Shown here piece by piece: positions 9,100 through 16,610 of a stretch of DNA of 64,000 nucleotides. This DNA is from an uncultured Prevotella sp. (lineage in GTDB: Bacteria; Bacteroidota; Bacteroidia; Bacteroidales; Bacteroidaceae), in contig UQRP01000001.1 in NCBI GenBank assembly GCA_900543585.1, positions 1-64,000 of the forward strand. Reading direction: 5' to 3'. Each line of letters begins with the position of its first letter. The first letter of the stretch is position 1. Made by a program: the position numbers and the translations under genes. The notes under the pieces were generated by a model. That model was given only the letters and a program-made list of their open reading frames with translations, was not told where the DNA came from and did not search any database.

Positions 9100-9244
9100 G
9101 AGAATCATTCCCTCCGCCATGCTGTTGGGCAGAGACTGTTGCTGGCAATGGTTCAAAATAGATAACCATAGCGTAAAAATGTACTAAAAATAGAGCGTAA
9201 ACTATAAAGTCTTTTAAATCCCGACTTTATATAGATATTTTTCC

Positions 9245-9252
9245 TAACTTTG
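9245..9252 (+). promoter_or_regulatory. -7 element (TAACTTTG) upstream of structured RNA candidate
   Basis: TAACTTTG fits TAnnTTTG and would place a start site near 9259, about 11 bases before the first stem of the RNA candidate. No convincing -33 TTTG is seen, so the evidence is partial. Confidence 0.4.
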
Positions 9253-9258
9253 CTTCTG

Positions 9259-9414
9259 GATACTAAATTGTTGACCGATAAGTTGCTAATTTTTAGGTTT
9301 CGAACCTATTCTTATTTTTCACTCCTGCAACTTTATCCGGAGGTGCTGATAACAGGGTTAAGAGCAAATCTTAACAGAGTTATTGCTATTGTCCTCCGGC
9401 GGTCAACTTTTTTA
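9259..9414 (+). ncRNA. Candidate structured RNA with a perfect three-way junction
   Basis: Three helices abut with no unpaired base at the junction. P1 pairs GTTGACCG (9270-9277) with CGGTCAAC (9400-9407). P2 pairs ATAAGTTGC (9278-9286) with GCAACTTTAT (9327-9336, one bulge) and contains a TAGGTT/AACCTA hairpin (9294-9308). P3 pairs CCGGAGG (9337-9343) with CCTCCGG (9393-9399), continues with ATAAC/GTTAT (9349-9353/9379-9383) and ends in a GTTAAGA/TCTTAAC hairpin (9357-9375). A U-tract (9409-9414) follows P1 directly, and a -7 element lies at 9245-9252. I cannot assign a family: it does not have the open-bubble shape of 6S RNA and lacks a hammerhead core. The strand is inferred from the U-tract and -7 element. 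Confidence 0.6.
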
Positions 9415-9741
9415 ATTCACCTAATATCGCCAGTTGTTGAGGTGTCCGGCATAAATCATTTCTGGCAACGTAATACCGTCCTTTTTATGTGATCAATACT
9501 GTGATCTTGTCCATTTATAGCTGCAAAAGCAGCCATAAACTGCAATTCTTGGGTAGCGTTGGTAGTAGCGTTGGTAGTAACGTTGGCTATAGCGAGGGCA
9601 GCAGCATAGGCAGTTCATAAACTTCATCAGGCCATTCTGCCCGGTTGAGCAGATTCTCAGCTTCTTCAGGCAGAGCATGTAGCCAGTGTTAATCATATTT
9701 AATTTATAGGTTCTCTTTCGTATTATGTGGTATCTTTTGTT
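9415..9741. other. Gene-poor stretch with decayed coding remnants
   Basis: No intact gene is seen here. On the minus strand between about 9560 and 9690, one frame reads like real protein (LHALPEEAENLLNRAEWPDE followed by VYELPMLLPSL) and then breaks, as in a decayed gene. A 12-base unit (agcgttggtagt) is repeated nearly three times around 9555-9590. Together with the integrase relic downstream, this looks like debris of an integrated element beside the tRNA-Ser gene. Confidence 0.35.
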
Positions 9742-9749
9742 TACCTTTG
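9742..9749 (+). promoter_or_regulatory. -7 element of tRNA-Ser promoter
   Basis: TACCTTTG matches TAnnTTTG and ends 10 bases before the mature tRNA. The -33 region has only a TTTC-like match (9716-9719), so assignment rests on the -7 element and position. Confidence 0.5.
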
Positions 9750-9759
9750 CATTTGTTTT

Positions 9760-9848
9760 GGAAGGTTGGCAGAGTGACCGAATGCGCTAGACTCGAAATC
9801 TGGTATACCCATTACGTGGTATCGGGGGTTTGAATCCCTCACCTTCCG
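9760..9848 (+). tRNA. tRNA-Ser (anticodon CGA)
   Basis: Acceptor strands GGAAGGT (9760-9766) and ACCTTCC (9841-9847) pair perfectly, followed by discriminator G. The anticodon loop CTCGAAA gives anticodon CGA, reading UCG. A long variable arm (class II tRNA) and a normal T-loop GGTTTGAATCC are present, as expected for serine. CCA is not encoded. A strong terminator follows at 9865. The gene lies next to an integrase relic, consistent with tRNA genes serving as integration sites. Confidence 0.95.
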
Positions 9849-9864
9849 CTGAAAGCATTATAAG

Positions 9865-9891
9865 GGAAGTCCGACAGGGCTTCCTTTTTTT
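9865..9891 (+). terminator. Rho-independent terminator of tRNA-Ser
   Basis: GGAAGTCC (9865-9872), loop GACA and GGGCTTCC (9877-9884) form an 8-base stem with one G-T pair, followed by seven T residues. Confidence 0.85.
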
Positions 9892-10099
9892 GTTGTATGT
9901 CAACAAATTAAGAAGAATCTTTCTCCGTAACTTACTGATAATGTGGCTTATATAGGGATAAGTGCAAAATTCTTTTAATGTCATAAAATGACATGTAAAA
10001 ACATATATTGACTAAAGGTAATTATACAAAATGTTGTACACTCCCTCTTTGGCATGTTTTACACTTAGGAAATTATAAAAAATATCAGTAAGATGCAGA
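9892..10099. other. AT-rich spacer with short inverted repeats
   Basis: No gene is seen. Two small inverted repeats stand out: ATGTCAT (9978-9984) with ATGACAT (9988-9994), and TACAA (10025-10029) with TTGTA (10034-10038). They could be relics of element ends or protein-binding sites, but neither matches a site I know. Confidence 0.3.
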
Positions 10100-10404
10100 C
10101 ATTTCTTAGAGCCGGTTATGGCTGTCCTGAGGAGATATGACTATAGGCTTCCATTTATTTCCGTGAAGTACAAACAATACCTCAAGGTATGTGCTCAAAA
10201 GGCTCATATTGACAAGCCGTTGACGACTCATTGGGCACGTCACACTGGCGCCACCATCTACTATACGAGGTCTTCGATATGGAGACCGTGGCGAAGATCC
10301 TCGGCCACTCTTCCACTCGTATTACCCGGAGTACCTATGCAAAGCTTCTTGACAGCACTGTCGCCGACAAGATGTTGGAGGCGGAAGAGAAGTTGGGAGC
10401 GTGA
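10100..10404 (+). pseudogene. Tyrosine recombinase (phage-type integrase) C-terminal relic, frameshifted
   Basis: The first part reads as an integrase catalytic domain with the HxxR box (PLTTHWARHTGAT). Near 10260 the reading frame must shift to continue with DMETVAKILGHSSTRIT and TYAKLLDSTVADKM, which carries the GHSS and catalytic Tyr boxes and ends at the TGA at 10402-10404. The N-terminal DNA-binding domains are missing, so the gene is both truncated and frameshifted. The sequence resembles integrases of Bacteroidales conjugative or mobilisable elements. It lies about 250 bases from tRNA-Ser, a plausible original attachment site, and just before a toxin-antitoxin pair. No second attachment-site copy was found by eye. 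Confidence 0.8.
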
Positions 10405-10412
10405 GAACAAAG

Positions 10413-10440
10413 CAGCCGCCACGGAAAACCATGGCGGCTG
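10413..10440 (+). terminator. GC-rich hairpin after the integrase relic
   Basis: CAGCCGCCA (10413-10421) pairs with TGGCGGCTG (10432-10440), extended inward by GG/CC across one mismatch around an AAAA loop. No U-tract follows. It probably ended the integrase transcript. Confidence 0.6.
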
Positions 10441-10484
10441 TTAATAGTATATTATAGATTGTGTACCAAAAAAGACACGCAAAA

Positions 10485-10516
10485 TTTGGAACTTATTCGT
10501 AAATTTCTTATCTTTG
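10485..10516 (+). promoter_or_regulatory. Promoter of the toxin-antitoxin pair
   Basis: TTTG (10485-10488), a 20-base spacer and TATCTTTG (10509-10516) match the Bacteroidetes consensus. The expected start near 10523 leaves a leader of only about 9 bases before the antitoxin ATG. It also rules out the in-frame TTG at 10514, which lies inside the -7 box. Confidence 0.75.
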
Positions 10517-10531
10517 CAGAAAAATAATATT

Positions 10532-10792
10532 ATGGCAGTAATAAACTTTACATCTAGAGAATTCCGGAGCCAACAAGCCCATGTGTTTGACTTGGCAGAC
10601 AGAGGAGAAAAGATAGTCATTCGTAGAAGACATAAACAAGCGTACACGCTTGTACCTATTAAAGACGATGATTTGGCTATCACGCCAGAGTTACAGGCAA
10701 GGATTGATAAGGCAAGAGAAGATATTAAAGCAGGGAAGTGTATAACCGTGCGTGGGAAAGAAGAGCTTGATGCTTATTTGGAGACCCTATGA
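10532..10792 (+). CDS. Type II antitoxin, Phd/YefM family
   Basis: This 86-residue protein has the Phd/YefM-type N-terminal fold (FTSREFRSQQAHVFDLADRG then EKIVIRRRHKQAYTLVPI), which forms the DNA-binding dimer, followed by a charged C-terminal arm that would wrap the toxin. The ATG at 10532 is chosen because the only upstream in-frame start lies in the promoter. The stop overlaps the toxin start (ATGA), the usual arrangement for coupled translation. The pair probably represses its own promoter. It lies next to an integrase relic, as addiction modules often do. Confidence 0.85.
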   Translation: MAVINFTSREFRSQQAHVFDLADRGEKIVIRRRHKQAYTLVPIKDDDLAITPELQARIDKAREDIKAGKCITVRGKEELDAYLETL

Positions 10793-11064
10793 TTTATACT
10801 TTAAGATTTTCGTTTCAAGCTGAAAAGGTAGCTAAGAAATGGAAGAAGTCAAATCCTGTAGTATTTAAGAAATACTCGAAGATTCTTGCTGAGTTAATAG
10901 AGCATCCAAAGACTGGGTTGGGGCATCCAGAAGCGTTAATAGGTGGCAAGAGTGTTACGTGGGCCCGCCATATTACTGCACATGACCGAATTATCTATGA
11001 TATTTATGATGATGTTGTGGAAGTTTATGTGTTGGAAATTGAGGGACATTATAATGATAAATAG
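10789..11064 (+). CDS. Type II toxin, Txe/YoeB family mRNA interferase
   Basis: This 91-residue basic protein has the RelE-like fold signature of YoeB/Txe toxins: an N-terminal helix pair (KVAKKWKKSNPVVFKKYSKI), the GLGHPEALIGG turn, the WARHITAHDRIIYDI strand carrying catalytic-type Arg and His, and the closing EIEGHYNDK in place of the usual CRYHY-type end. Family members cleave mRNA at the ribosome and are neutralised by the antitoxin encoded immediately upstream. The sequence is full length with no disrupted motif, so the module may be active. Confidence 0.85.
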   Translation: MIYTLRFSFQAEKVAKKWKKSNPVVFKKYSKILAELIEHPKTGLGHPEALIGGKSVTWARHITAHDRIIYDIYDDVVEVYVLEIEGHYNDK

Positions 11065-11398
11065 CTCTTCGTCGCCGACTTTGTGTCTATGGTATCTGCT
11101 ATGTTGTGGTCAAAGATGAACGTAACTCCTGTGAGGAGTACAGCCAAAGAATAGTGCTATGACATGAATAACCTTCAAGACGAAGGAAAGCTAAAGTGAA
11201 ACGATGACGAGCAACAATAAATCAAACACCTTACCTATATTCCGATATTTTTTTGCAAAGATACTAACTGCACGGAAGTCTTATTATGGCATGGTTTTTG
11301 TCTGGTAGTATTTATCTTGGTATAATTTGTTCCGACTCATATATGATTTTAGCTTTAGGCGATACGAATACTGGTGAGCGGGATGCAACATAAATATT
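11065..11398. other. Intergenic stretch without a recognisable gene
   Basis: The 334 bases between the toxin and nitroreductase genes hold only short ORFs. A minus-strand TATCTTTG (complement of 11264-11271) could be a -7 element, but nothing recognisable lies downstream of it. No plausible promoter for the nitroreductase was identified. Confidence 0.3.
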
Positions 11399-12124
11399 AT
11401 GACATTAGAAGAAATTCTCGAACATCGCCGTGCTGTGCGTAAGTATGCGGCCGACAAAGAGTTAGATAGTGAAAAGGTAAAGGAATGCATTCGTCTCGCT
11501 ACGCTTGCACCAACAAGTTCCAACATGCAGTTGTGGGAGGCTTACCATGTCACTGATTCAGCCACCTTACAGAAACTGTCAGAGGCATGTCTCGGACAAG
11601 GCAGTGCCAAGAGCTGTAAGCAGATGGTGGTGTTTGTCACCCGTCAGGACAAGTGGAAAGCGCATGCCAAGGCTGTTCTTGAAGCCAATATCAAGGACAT
11701 TGAGCAGAACAGCCCCGAGGACCGGAAAGCTCACAGGATAGCACTGCAAAATAAATATTATGGTGTTCTGATGCCTTTTAGCTACAAACGCTGTTTTGGA
11801 CTTTTGGGTCTGTTACGTAAGGTGTTAGTGCAGATTATTGGCCTCTTCCGTCCTATCGTGCGTCAAGTTACTGAGGCTGACGAGCGAACAGTTGTCCATA
11901 AAAGTTGTGCATTGGCAGTACAGACTTTCATGTTGGCCATGAGTGAGCAAGGGTATGACACCTGTCCGCTCGAAGGTTTTGACAGTCTGTTGGTGAAACG
12001 AGCTTTGGGGCTACCACATGATTGTGGCATCAACATGATTATCACGTGTGGCATCCGTACAGAGGGAGGTGTGAGAGGTGAGCGTTTTCGTCTGCCTCTC
12101 GGCGAATTCTATCATCACGTATAA
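11399..12124 (+). CDS. Nitroreductase family protein
   Basis: This 241-residue flavin enzyme of the nitroreductase superfamily has the FMN-contact start (ILEHRRAVRKYAADKELDSE), the APTSSNMQLWEAY segment and the C-terminal SCALAVQTFMLAMSEQGYDT region, which are typical. Such enzymes use NAD(P)H to reduce nitro-aromatics, quinones or related acceptors; the physiological substrate cannot be read. Residues about 115-165 contain a long hydrophobic insert (CFGLLGLLRKVLVQIIGLF) that may form the lid over the active site. It is convergent with serS, with a strong shared terminator between them. Confidence 0.85.
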   Translation: MTLEEILEHRRAVRKYAADKELDSEKVKECIRLATLAPTSSNMQLWEAYHVTDSATLQKLSEACLGQGSAKSCKQMVVFVTRQDKWKAHAKAVLEANIKDIEQNSPEDRKAHRIALQNKYYGVLMPFSYKRCFGLLGLLRKVLVQIIGLFRPIVRQVTEADERTVVHKSCALAVQTFMLAMSEQGYDTCPLEGFDSLLVKRALGLPHDCGINMIITCGIRTEGGVRGERFRLPLGEFYHHV

Positions 12125-12189
12125 AGACGGCTCAGTATCGTCTTTCCTTGCAGAAGGGTAGTGAGATTACTATTCCGTTTCAAACAATA

Positions 12190-12224
12190 AAGGCCGGAGC
12201 ATTCGTCTGAATGTCTCCGGCCTT
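12190..12224. terminator. Bidirectional terminator between nitroreductase and serS
   Basis: AAGGCCGGAG (12190-12199) pairs with CTCCGGCCTT (12215-12224), with CATTC/GAATG extending the stem. It lies between two convergent genes and could serve both strands. Confidence 0.75.
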
Positions 12225-12259
12225 GGCGATATTGGCATTTCATAATGCCTGATAAAATA

Positions 12260-13549
12260 TTAATCCATCTTGTCGTCGAGCATCTCGAAACCGCAGTAAG
12301 GTACGAGGACTTTCGGCACACGGATACCCTCTGGTGTCTGATTATTCTCCAAGATGGTAGCTACGATACGCGGCAGTGCCAATGCTGAGCCGTTGAGGGT
12401 ATGGCAGAGCTCAATCTTCTTGCCATCGCTGCGGCGGAAGCGGCAATGCAGGCGGTTAGCCTGATAGCTCTCGAAGTTAGATACCGAGCTCACTTCCAAC
12501 CAGCGCTTCTGAGCAGCCGACCATGTCTCAAAGTCGACACAGATGCTTGACGTGAAGCTCATATCGCCACCACAGAGCAGCAGCAGATGATAAGGCAACT
12601 CCAGTTTCTTGAGCAAGCCCTCAACGTGGTCGAGCATCTCATGCCAAGAAGCGTAAGAATGCTCAGGAGTATCAATACGGACGATTTCTACCTTATCGAA
12701 CTGGTGCAGTCGGTTCAGACCACGGACATCCTTACCATAGGAACCAGCCTCGCGACGGAAACAAGCAGAGTAAGCGCAACGCTTTACGGGCAGATCTTTC
12801 TCATCGAGAATCTCATCACGGAATATATTGGTAACAGGAACCTCTGCTGTTGGAATCAGGTAGAGGTCATCGAGATTGGCGTGGTACATCTGTCCTTCCT
12901 TGTCAGGGAGCTGACCGGTACCGTAACCAGAAGCAGCATTGACGACATACGGTGGCTGAATCTCCACATATCCAGCCTTACGGGCCTCATCAAGGAAGAA
13001 AGCTTCCAAAGCGCGCTGGAAGCGTGCCATCTTACCTATATATACAGGGAATCCTGCACCGGTAATCTTGACACCGAGGTCAAAGTCCACAAGGTTGAAC
13101 TTCTTCAGCAGGTCCCAATGGCAGAGGGCGTCTTCAGGAAGGTTAGGGATTACACCGCCCTCCTTAATGACTACATTGCTTGAAGCATCCTTACCCTCAG
13201 GAACCTTGTCATTAGGGATGTTAGGTATGTCAAGAAGCTCATGGGTCATATCCTCCTGAGCCTTGTTGTAGACCTCCTGGAGAGCCTTGTCGGCAGCCTT
13301 GAGCTCAGCCACCTTAGTCTTGACCTCTTCAGCCTCGTCTTTCTTGCCCTGCTTCATCAGTCCGCCAATCTGCTTGGAGAGCTGGTTCTGCTGCTGCTTA
13401 TTGCTGTCGAGTTTTTGTTGGGCCTCACGGCGCAGCTTGTCATATTCCAATACTTTCTCTACGGCCTCGCGCGCATTTGGGAAGTGTTTCTTCCCCAAAC
13501 CTTTTACAACGCGTTCCGTCTCCTCACTGATGAGTTTTAATGTAAGCAT
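12260..13549 (-). CDS. serS: Seryl-tRNA synthetase
   Basis: This 429-residue class II synthetase charges tRNA-Ser with serine. Residues 28-105 form the antiparallel coiled-coil arm that grips the long variable arm of tRNA-Ser. The catalytic domain shows the TAEVPVTNIFRDEIL segment, the motif 2 loop CFRREAGSYGKDVRGLNRLH and motif 3 near the C-terminus (GSALALPRIVATILENNQ). The length matches the family. It is a single-gene unit on the minus strand, convergent with the nitroreductase gene. A minus-strand TAACTTTG at 13584-13591, about 35 bases upstream of the start, is the likely -7 element. Confidence 0.97.
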   Translation of the reverse strand: MLTLKLISEETERVVKGLGKKHFPNAREAVEKVLEYDKLRREAQQKLDSNKQQQNQLSKQIGGLMKQGKKDEAEEVKTKVAELKAADKALQEVYNKAQEDMTHELLDIPNIPNDKVPEGKDASSNVVIKEGGVIPNLPEDALCHWDLLKKFNLVDFDLGVKITGAGFPVYIGKMARFQRALEAFFLDEARKAGYVEIQPPYVVNAASGYGTGQLPDKEGQMYHANLDDLYLIPTAEVPVTNIFRDEILDEKDLPVKRCAYSACFRREAGSYGKDVRGLNRLHQFDKVEIVRIDTPEHSYASWHEMLDHVEGLLKKLELPYHLLLLCGGDMSFTSSICVDFETWSAAQKRWLEVSSVSNFESYQANRLHCRFRRSDGKKIELCHTLNGSALALPRIVATILENNQTPEGIRVPKVLVPYCGFEMLDDKMD

Positions 13550-13863
13550 AACGCTGAAAAATTATATTTTTATTGTCTGGATGCAAAGTTACAAAGAGTT
13601 TTTGAGTTAGCGGTCGTTGTATAAAGATTATTTTCTCTCTTTCCTGCCAGAAGGTAGTGGTCTTTAGCATTGTCGATTGCACACGCTTTTGACATGTGCG
13701 CAAAAAAGAAAGAGAAAACGTGCGGTTCGTCATGCAAAATCTACATTTCAGTATCTTCAGCCGTTTTTTCACGACGTAAGCCGTCTTATATCTTTACTTT
13801 TGCTGTCGTGTTGAACGTAAAATTGGCAACTCTTGCCAATGAGTAAAAGATTGAAAGAATATT
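13550..13863. other. Divergent promoter region between serS and the oxidoreductase operon
   Basis: No gene is seen in these 314 bases. It holds a minus-strand -7 element TAACTTTG (complement of 13584-13591) for serS and a plus-strand TACTTTTG (13795-13802) for the ferredoxin operon. Neither has a clear TTTG at the right distance. Confidence 0.5.
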
Positions 13864-14097
13864 ATGAGTATTTTTAAGGGCGCCGTAGTAATAGACGATG
13901 AACGCTGTAAAGGCTGCCAGCTCTGTGTGGTGGCCTGTCCCAAAGATGTTCTTGCATTGGCGTATAAGAAGGTCAATGAGCATGGCTATCCTTATGTGGA
14001 GGCTTCGCAGCCGGATAAGTGTGTAGGATGTGCATCTTGTGCCATCGTCTGCCCGGATGCCTGCATTACCGTTTATCGAAAGAAGGAGGCAAAGTAA
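13864..14097 (+). CDS. Ferredoxin-type delta subunit of a 2-oxoacid:ferredoxin oxidoreductase
   Basis: This 77-residue protein has two complete 4Fe-4S motifs, C15xxC18xxC21xxxC25P and C53xxC56xxC59xxxC63P. It is the electron-transfer subunit of the enzyme encoded by the next three genes (delta-alpha-beta-gamma order). It starts 3 bases before the alpha subunit gene. Such subunits pass electrons from the thiamine-bound intermediate to ferredoxin in the cytoplasm. Confidence 0.92.
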   Translation: MSIFKGAVVIDDERCKGCQLCVVACPKDVLALAYKKVNEHGYPYVEASQPDKCVGCASCAIVCPDACITVYRKKEAK

Positions 14098-14100
14098 AAA

Positions 14101-15189
14101 ATGGCAGAACAGGAAATACAACTTTTAAAAGGCAATGAGGCTATCGCCTTAGCTGCTATTCGCGGGGGTGTAGACGCTTATTTCGGCTACCCCATTACTC
14201 CGCAGAGTGAGATTATAGAGACATTGACCCTACTTCGCCCTTGGGAGACGACGGGCATGGCTGTTGTTCAGGTGGAATCTGAAGTGGCAGCTATCAATAT
14301 GGTCTATGGTGGCGCAGGCGCTGGGAAGCGCGTCTTCACGTCATCGTCATCAGTAGGTATAGCGCTTATGCAGGAAGGCATCAGCTATATGGCTGGCGCG
14401 GAAATTCCCGGCGTTTTCGTTAATGTACAGCGTGGAGGTCCTGGACTTGGCACTATCCAACCATCCCAGAGTGATTACTTTCAGGCTACGCGTGGCGGAG
14501 GTAATGGTGACTACAACGTCATAGTATTGGCACCGAACTCGGTCCAGGAAATGGCCGACTTCATAGATGTGGCTTTTGAATTGGCCTTCAAATATCGGAA
14601 TCCGGCGATGATACTCTCTGATGGTGTTATTGGTCAGATGATGGAGAAGGTCGTCTTACCTCCTGTCAAACCTCGTCGTACGGAAGAGCAGATTCGCAAA
14701 GAATGTCCATGGGCAACGATTGGTCGCACTGCTGACCGCAAACCCAATATCCTTACGTCTTTGGAGCTTCAGCCGGAGGCCATGGAAGCAAAAAATCTCG
14801 CTCTTCAGGCAAAATATCAGAAGATAAAGGATACGGAAGTCCGTTACGAGACAATGTTCTGCGACGATGCCGATTATATTATTGTAAGTTTTGGCAGTGC
14901 AGCACGTATCAGTGAAGAAGCCGTGAGTATAGCCCGCAAACAAGGCATTAAGGTCGGACTCTTCCGTCCTATTACTCTTTGGCCTTTCCCTGAGCGGCAG
15001 ATAAGTGAAACTGCTGAAGGCAAGAAAGGCATTCTCGTCAGTGAGATCAATGCTGGTCAGATGATAGAAGACGTACGGCTTGCTGTCAACGGAGCCCTTC
15101 CTGTAGAGCATTTCGGCCGGTTGGGAGGTATTGTCCCAGAGCCGGAGGAGATAGTGGAGGCCCTCAAGGAGAAATTAATAGAAAGATAA
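14101..15189 (+). CDS. vorB: 2-oxoacid:ferredoxin oxidoreductase alpha subunit (VorB/KorA type)
   Basis: This 362-residue subunit carries the pyrimidine-binding and transketolase C-terminal domains of a thiamine-diphosphate oxidoreductase. The YFGYPITPQSEIIETL segment near residue 30 and the QVESEVAAINMVYGGAGAG segment are diagnostic. The holoenzyme oxidatively decarboxylates a 2-oxoacid with CoA to acyl-CoA, CO2 and reduced ferredoxin. In Bacteroidales this gene is commonly labelled 3-methyl-2-oxobutanoate dehydrogenase VorB, but branched-chain and 2-oxoglutarate enzymes are hard to separate by sequence. It lies 6 bases from the beta gene. Confidence 0.9.
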   Translation: MAEQEIQLLKGNEAIALAAIRGGVDAYFGYPITPQSEIIETLTLLRPWETTGMAVVQVESEVAAINMVYGGAGAGKRVFTSSSSVGIALMQEGISYMAGAEIPGVFVNVQRGGPGLGTIQPSQSDYFQATRGGGNGDYNVIVLAPNSVQEMADFIDVAFELAFKYRNPAMILSDGVIGQMMEKVVLPPVKPRRTEEQIRKECPWATIGRTADRKPNILTSLELQPEAMEAKNLALQAKYQKIKDTEVRYETMFCDDADYIIVSFGSAARISEEAVSIARKQGIKVGLFRPITLWPFPERQISETAEGKKGILVSEINAGQMIEDVRLAVNGALPVEHFGRLGGIVPEPEEIVEALKEKLIER

Positions 15190-15195
15190 GAAATC

Positions 15196-15966
15196 ATGGA
15201 AAACGATATAATTTCACCGGAAAATCTTGTATATAAGAAGCCTTCCTTGATGAATGACACCCCGATGCACTATTGCCCGGGATGCTCTCATGGCGTTGTA
15301 CACAAGCTTGTGGCAGAAATCATTGAGGAGATGGGAATGGCTGAGAAGACCGTAGGCGTCTGCCCGGTAGGCTGTGCTGTCTTTGCTTACCGATACTTGG
15401 ATATCGACTGGCAGGAAGCAGCTCATGGCCGTGCGCCAGCTGTTGCTACGGGTATCAAGCGTGTATTCCCCGACCGGCTTGTCTTTACCTATCAAGGTGA
15501 TGGTGACCTGGCCTGCATAGGTACTTGCGAAACTATTCACACCCTGAATCGTGGCGAGAATATTCCTATCATATTCATTAATAACGCTATCTACGGCATG
15601 ACAGGTGGTCAGATGGCTCCGACCACACTCATCGGTCAGAAAACGAGTACATGTCCTTATGGCCGTGACCCGAAAGTGAATGGTTATCCGCTCAATATTA
15701 CAGAACTCGCCAGCCACCTGCAGGGCACTTGCTATGTTACCCGCCAGAGTGTCGATACGGTTGCTTCTATCCGTCAGGCTAAGAAAGCTATCAAAAAAGC
15801 TTTTGAGTCGAGCATGATGGGCTTGGGCTCTTCTCTCGTCGAGATTGTCTCAACCTGTAACAGTGGCTGGAAACTCTCACCGGTCAAAGCCAATGAGTGG
15901 ATGCGCGAACATATGTTTAAAGAATATGTCAAAGGTGATCTCAAGGACACTACTGGCATAAAATAA
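15196..15966 (+). CDS. 2-oxoacid:ferredoxin oxidoreductase beta subunit (thiamine-diphosphate binding)
   Basis: This 256-residue subunit holds the diphosphate-binding part of the thiamine cofactor site. Motif GDGDLACIGTCETIHTLNRG followed by IPIIFINNAIYGMTGGQMAP is the GDG...NN thiamine diphosphate signature. The N-terminal YCPGCSHG motif matches the family. It works with the alpha subunit upstream and the gamma subunit 12 bases downstream. The sequence is full length and without anomalies. Confidence 0.92.
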   Translation: MENDIISPENLVYKKPSLMNDTPMHYCPGCSHGVVHKLVAEIIEEMGMAEKTVGVCPVGCAVFAYRYLDIDWQEAAHGRAPAVATGIKRVFPDRLVFTYQGDGDLACIGTCETIHTLNRGENIPIIFINNAIYGMTGGQMAPTTLIGQKTSTCPYGRDPKVNGYPLNITELASHLQGTCYVTRQSVDTVASIRQAKKAIKKAFESSMMGLGSSLVEIVSTCNSGWKLSPVKANEWMREHMFKEYVKGDLKDTTGIK

Positions 15967-15978
15967 TAACGAGAAGTT

Positions 15979-16518
15979 ATGAAAACAGAAATAATCATCA
16001 GTGGCTTTGGTGGTCAGGGAGTGCTGTCAATGGGCAAGATACTGGCCTACTCAGGACTGATGGAAGGAAAGAATGTGACATGGATGCCCGCTTATGGGCC
16101 TGAGCAGCGTGGTGGTACGGCCAATGTGACCGTCATCGTCAGTGATGGGCGCATATCGTCACCAATTTTAAGCCGATATGATATCGCCATTGTCCTCAAC
16201 CAGCCTTCTCTTGATAAGTTTGAGCCGAAAGTGAAGGCAGGGGGCATACTCATCTATGACGGCTATGGAGTCATCAATCCGCCTAAACGGAAGGATATTA
16301 CCATCTACCGCATTGATGCCATGGATAAGGCCGCAGAGATGAAAAACTCCAAGGTCTTCAACATGATAGTCCTTGGCGGATTGTTGAAGGTATGCCCGGT
16401 GGTCTCTACAGACGGTCTGCGCAAGGCACTGTTTAAAACACTGCCAGAGCGACATCACGATATGATACCGCTGAATATGCAGGCTGTTAAAGAAGGAATG
16501 GAGATAATCTCGGCATAG
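15979..16518 (+). CDS. 2-oxoacid:ferredoxin oxidoreductase gamma subunit
   Basis: This 179-residue protein of the POR gamma family begins with the characteristic IIISGFGGQGVLSMGKILA segment, followed by the YGPEQRGGTANVTVIVSD motif, which lies near the cofactor and CoA sites. It is the last gene of the four-subunit operon, followed by a weak hairpin that overlaps the miaA promoter region. Confidence 0.93.
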   Translation: MKTEIIISGFGGQGVLSMGKILAYSGLMEGKNVTWMPAYGPEQRGGTANVTVIVSDGRISSPILSRYDIAIVLNQPSLDKFEPKVKAGGILIYDGYGVINPPKRKDITIYRIDAMDKAAEMKNSKVFNMIVLGGLLKVCPVVSTDGLRKALFKTLPERHHDMIPLNMQAVKEGMEIISA

Positions 16519-16549
16519 TTATCATTTCTGCTCGTTTTAATGTTAAAAT

Positions 16550-16591
16550 AGGAGAAAACGCCCGATGTTCCGGCTTTTTCTCCTATTTTTG
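16550..16591 (+). promoter_or_regulatory. Terminator-like hairpin overlapping the -7 element of miaA
   Basis: AGGAGAAAA (16550-16558) pairs with TTTTCTCCT (16576-16584). The last base of the stem is also the first base of TATTTTTG (16584-16591), a good -7 element 20 bases before miaA. The arrangement could end the oxidoreductase transcript and start the next one. No -33 box was found. Confidence 0.45.
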
Positions 16592-16610
16592 CATTTAAAT
16601 AAACAGCCTT

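Noticed and set aside
9341..9375. Hammerhead ribozyme at the three-way junction
   Set aside because: CTGATAA occurs near the junction, but the conserved core CUGANGA and GAAA boxes are absent and the junction has no unpaired bases.
9250..9492. 80-residue plus-strand ORF
   Set aside because: It runs through the structured RNA candidate, has no ribosome-binding site or family-like sequence, and its start lies in the -7 box.
10514..10531. Upstream TTG start for the antitoxin
   Set aside because: The TTG is part of the TATCTTTG -7 element, so it cannot be in the mRNA.
11284..11526. Minus-strand ORF upstream of and overlapping the nitroreductase gene
   Set aside because: It overlaps the nitroreductase start and has no family-like sequence.
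12587..13183. 198-codon plus-strand ORF opposite serS
   Set aside because: It lies wholly within serS on the other strand and has no recognisable protein features.
13786..14121. Minus-strand ORF opposite the ferredoxin gene
   Set aside because: It overlaps the clear two-cluster ferredoxin gene and its promoter.
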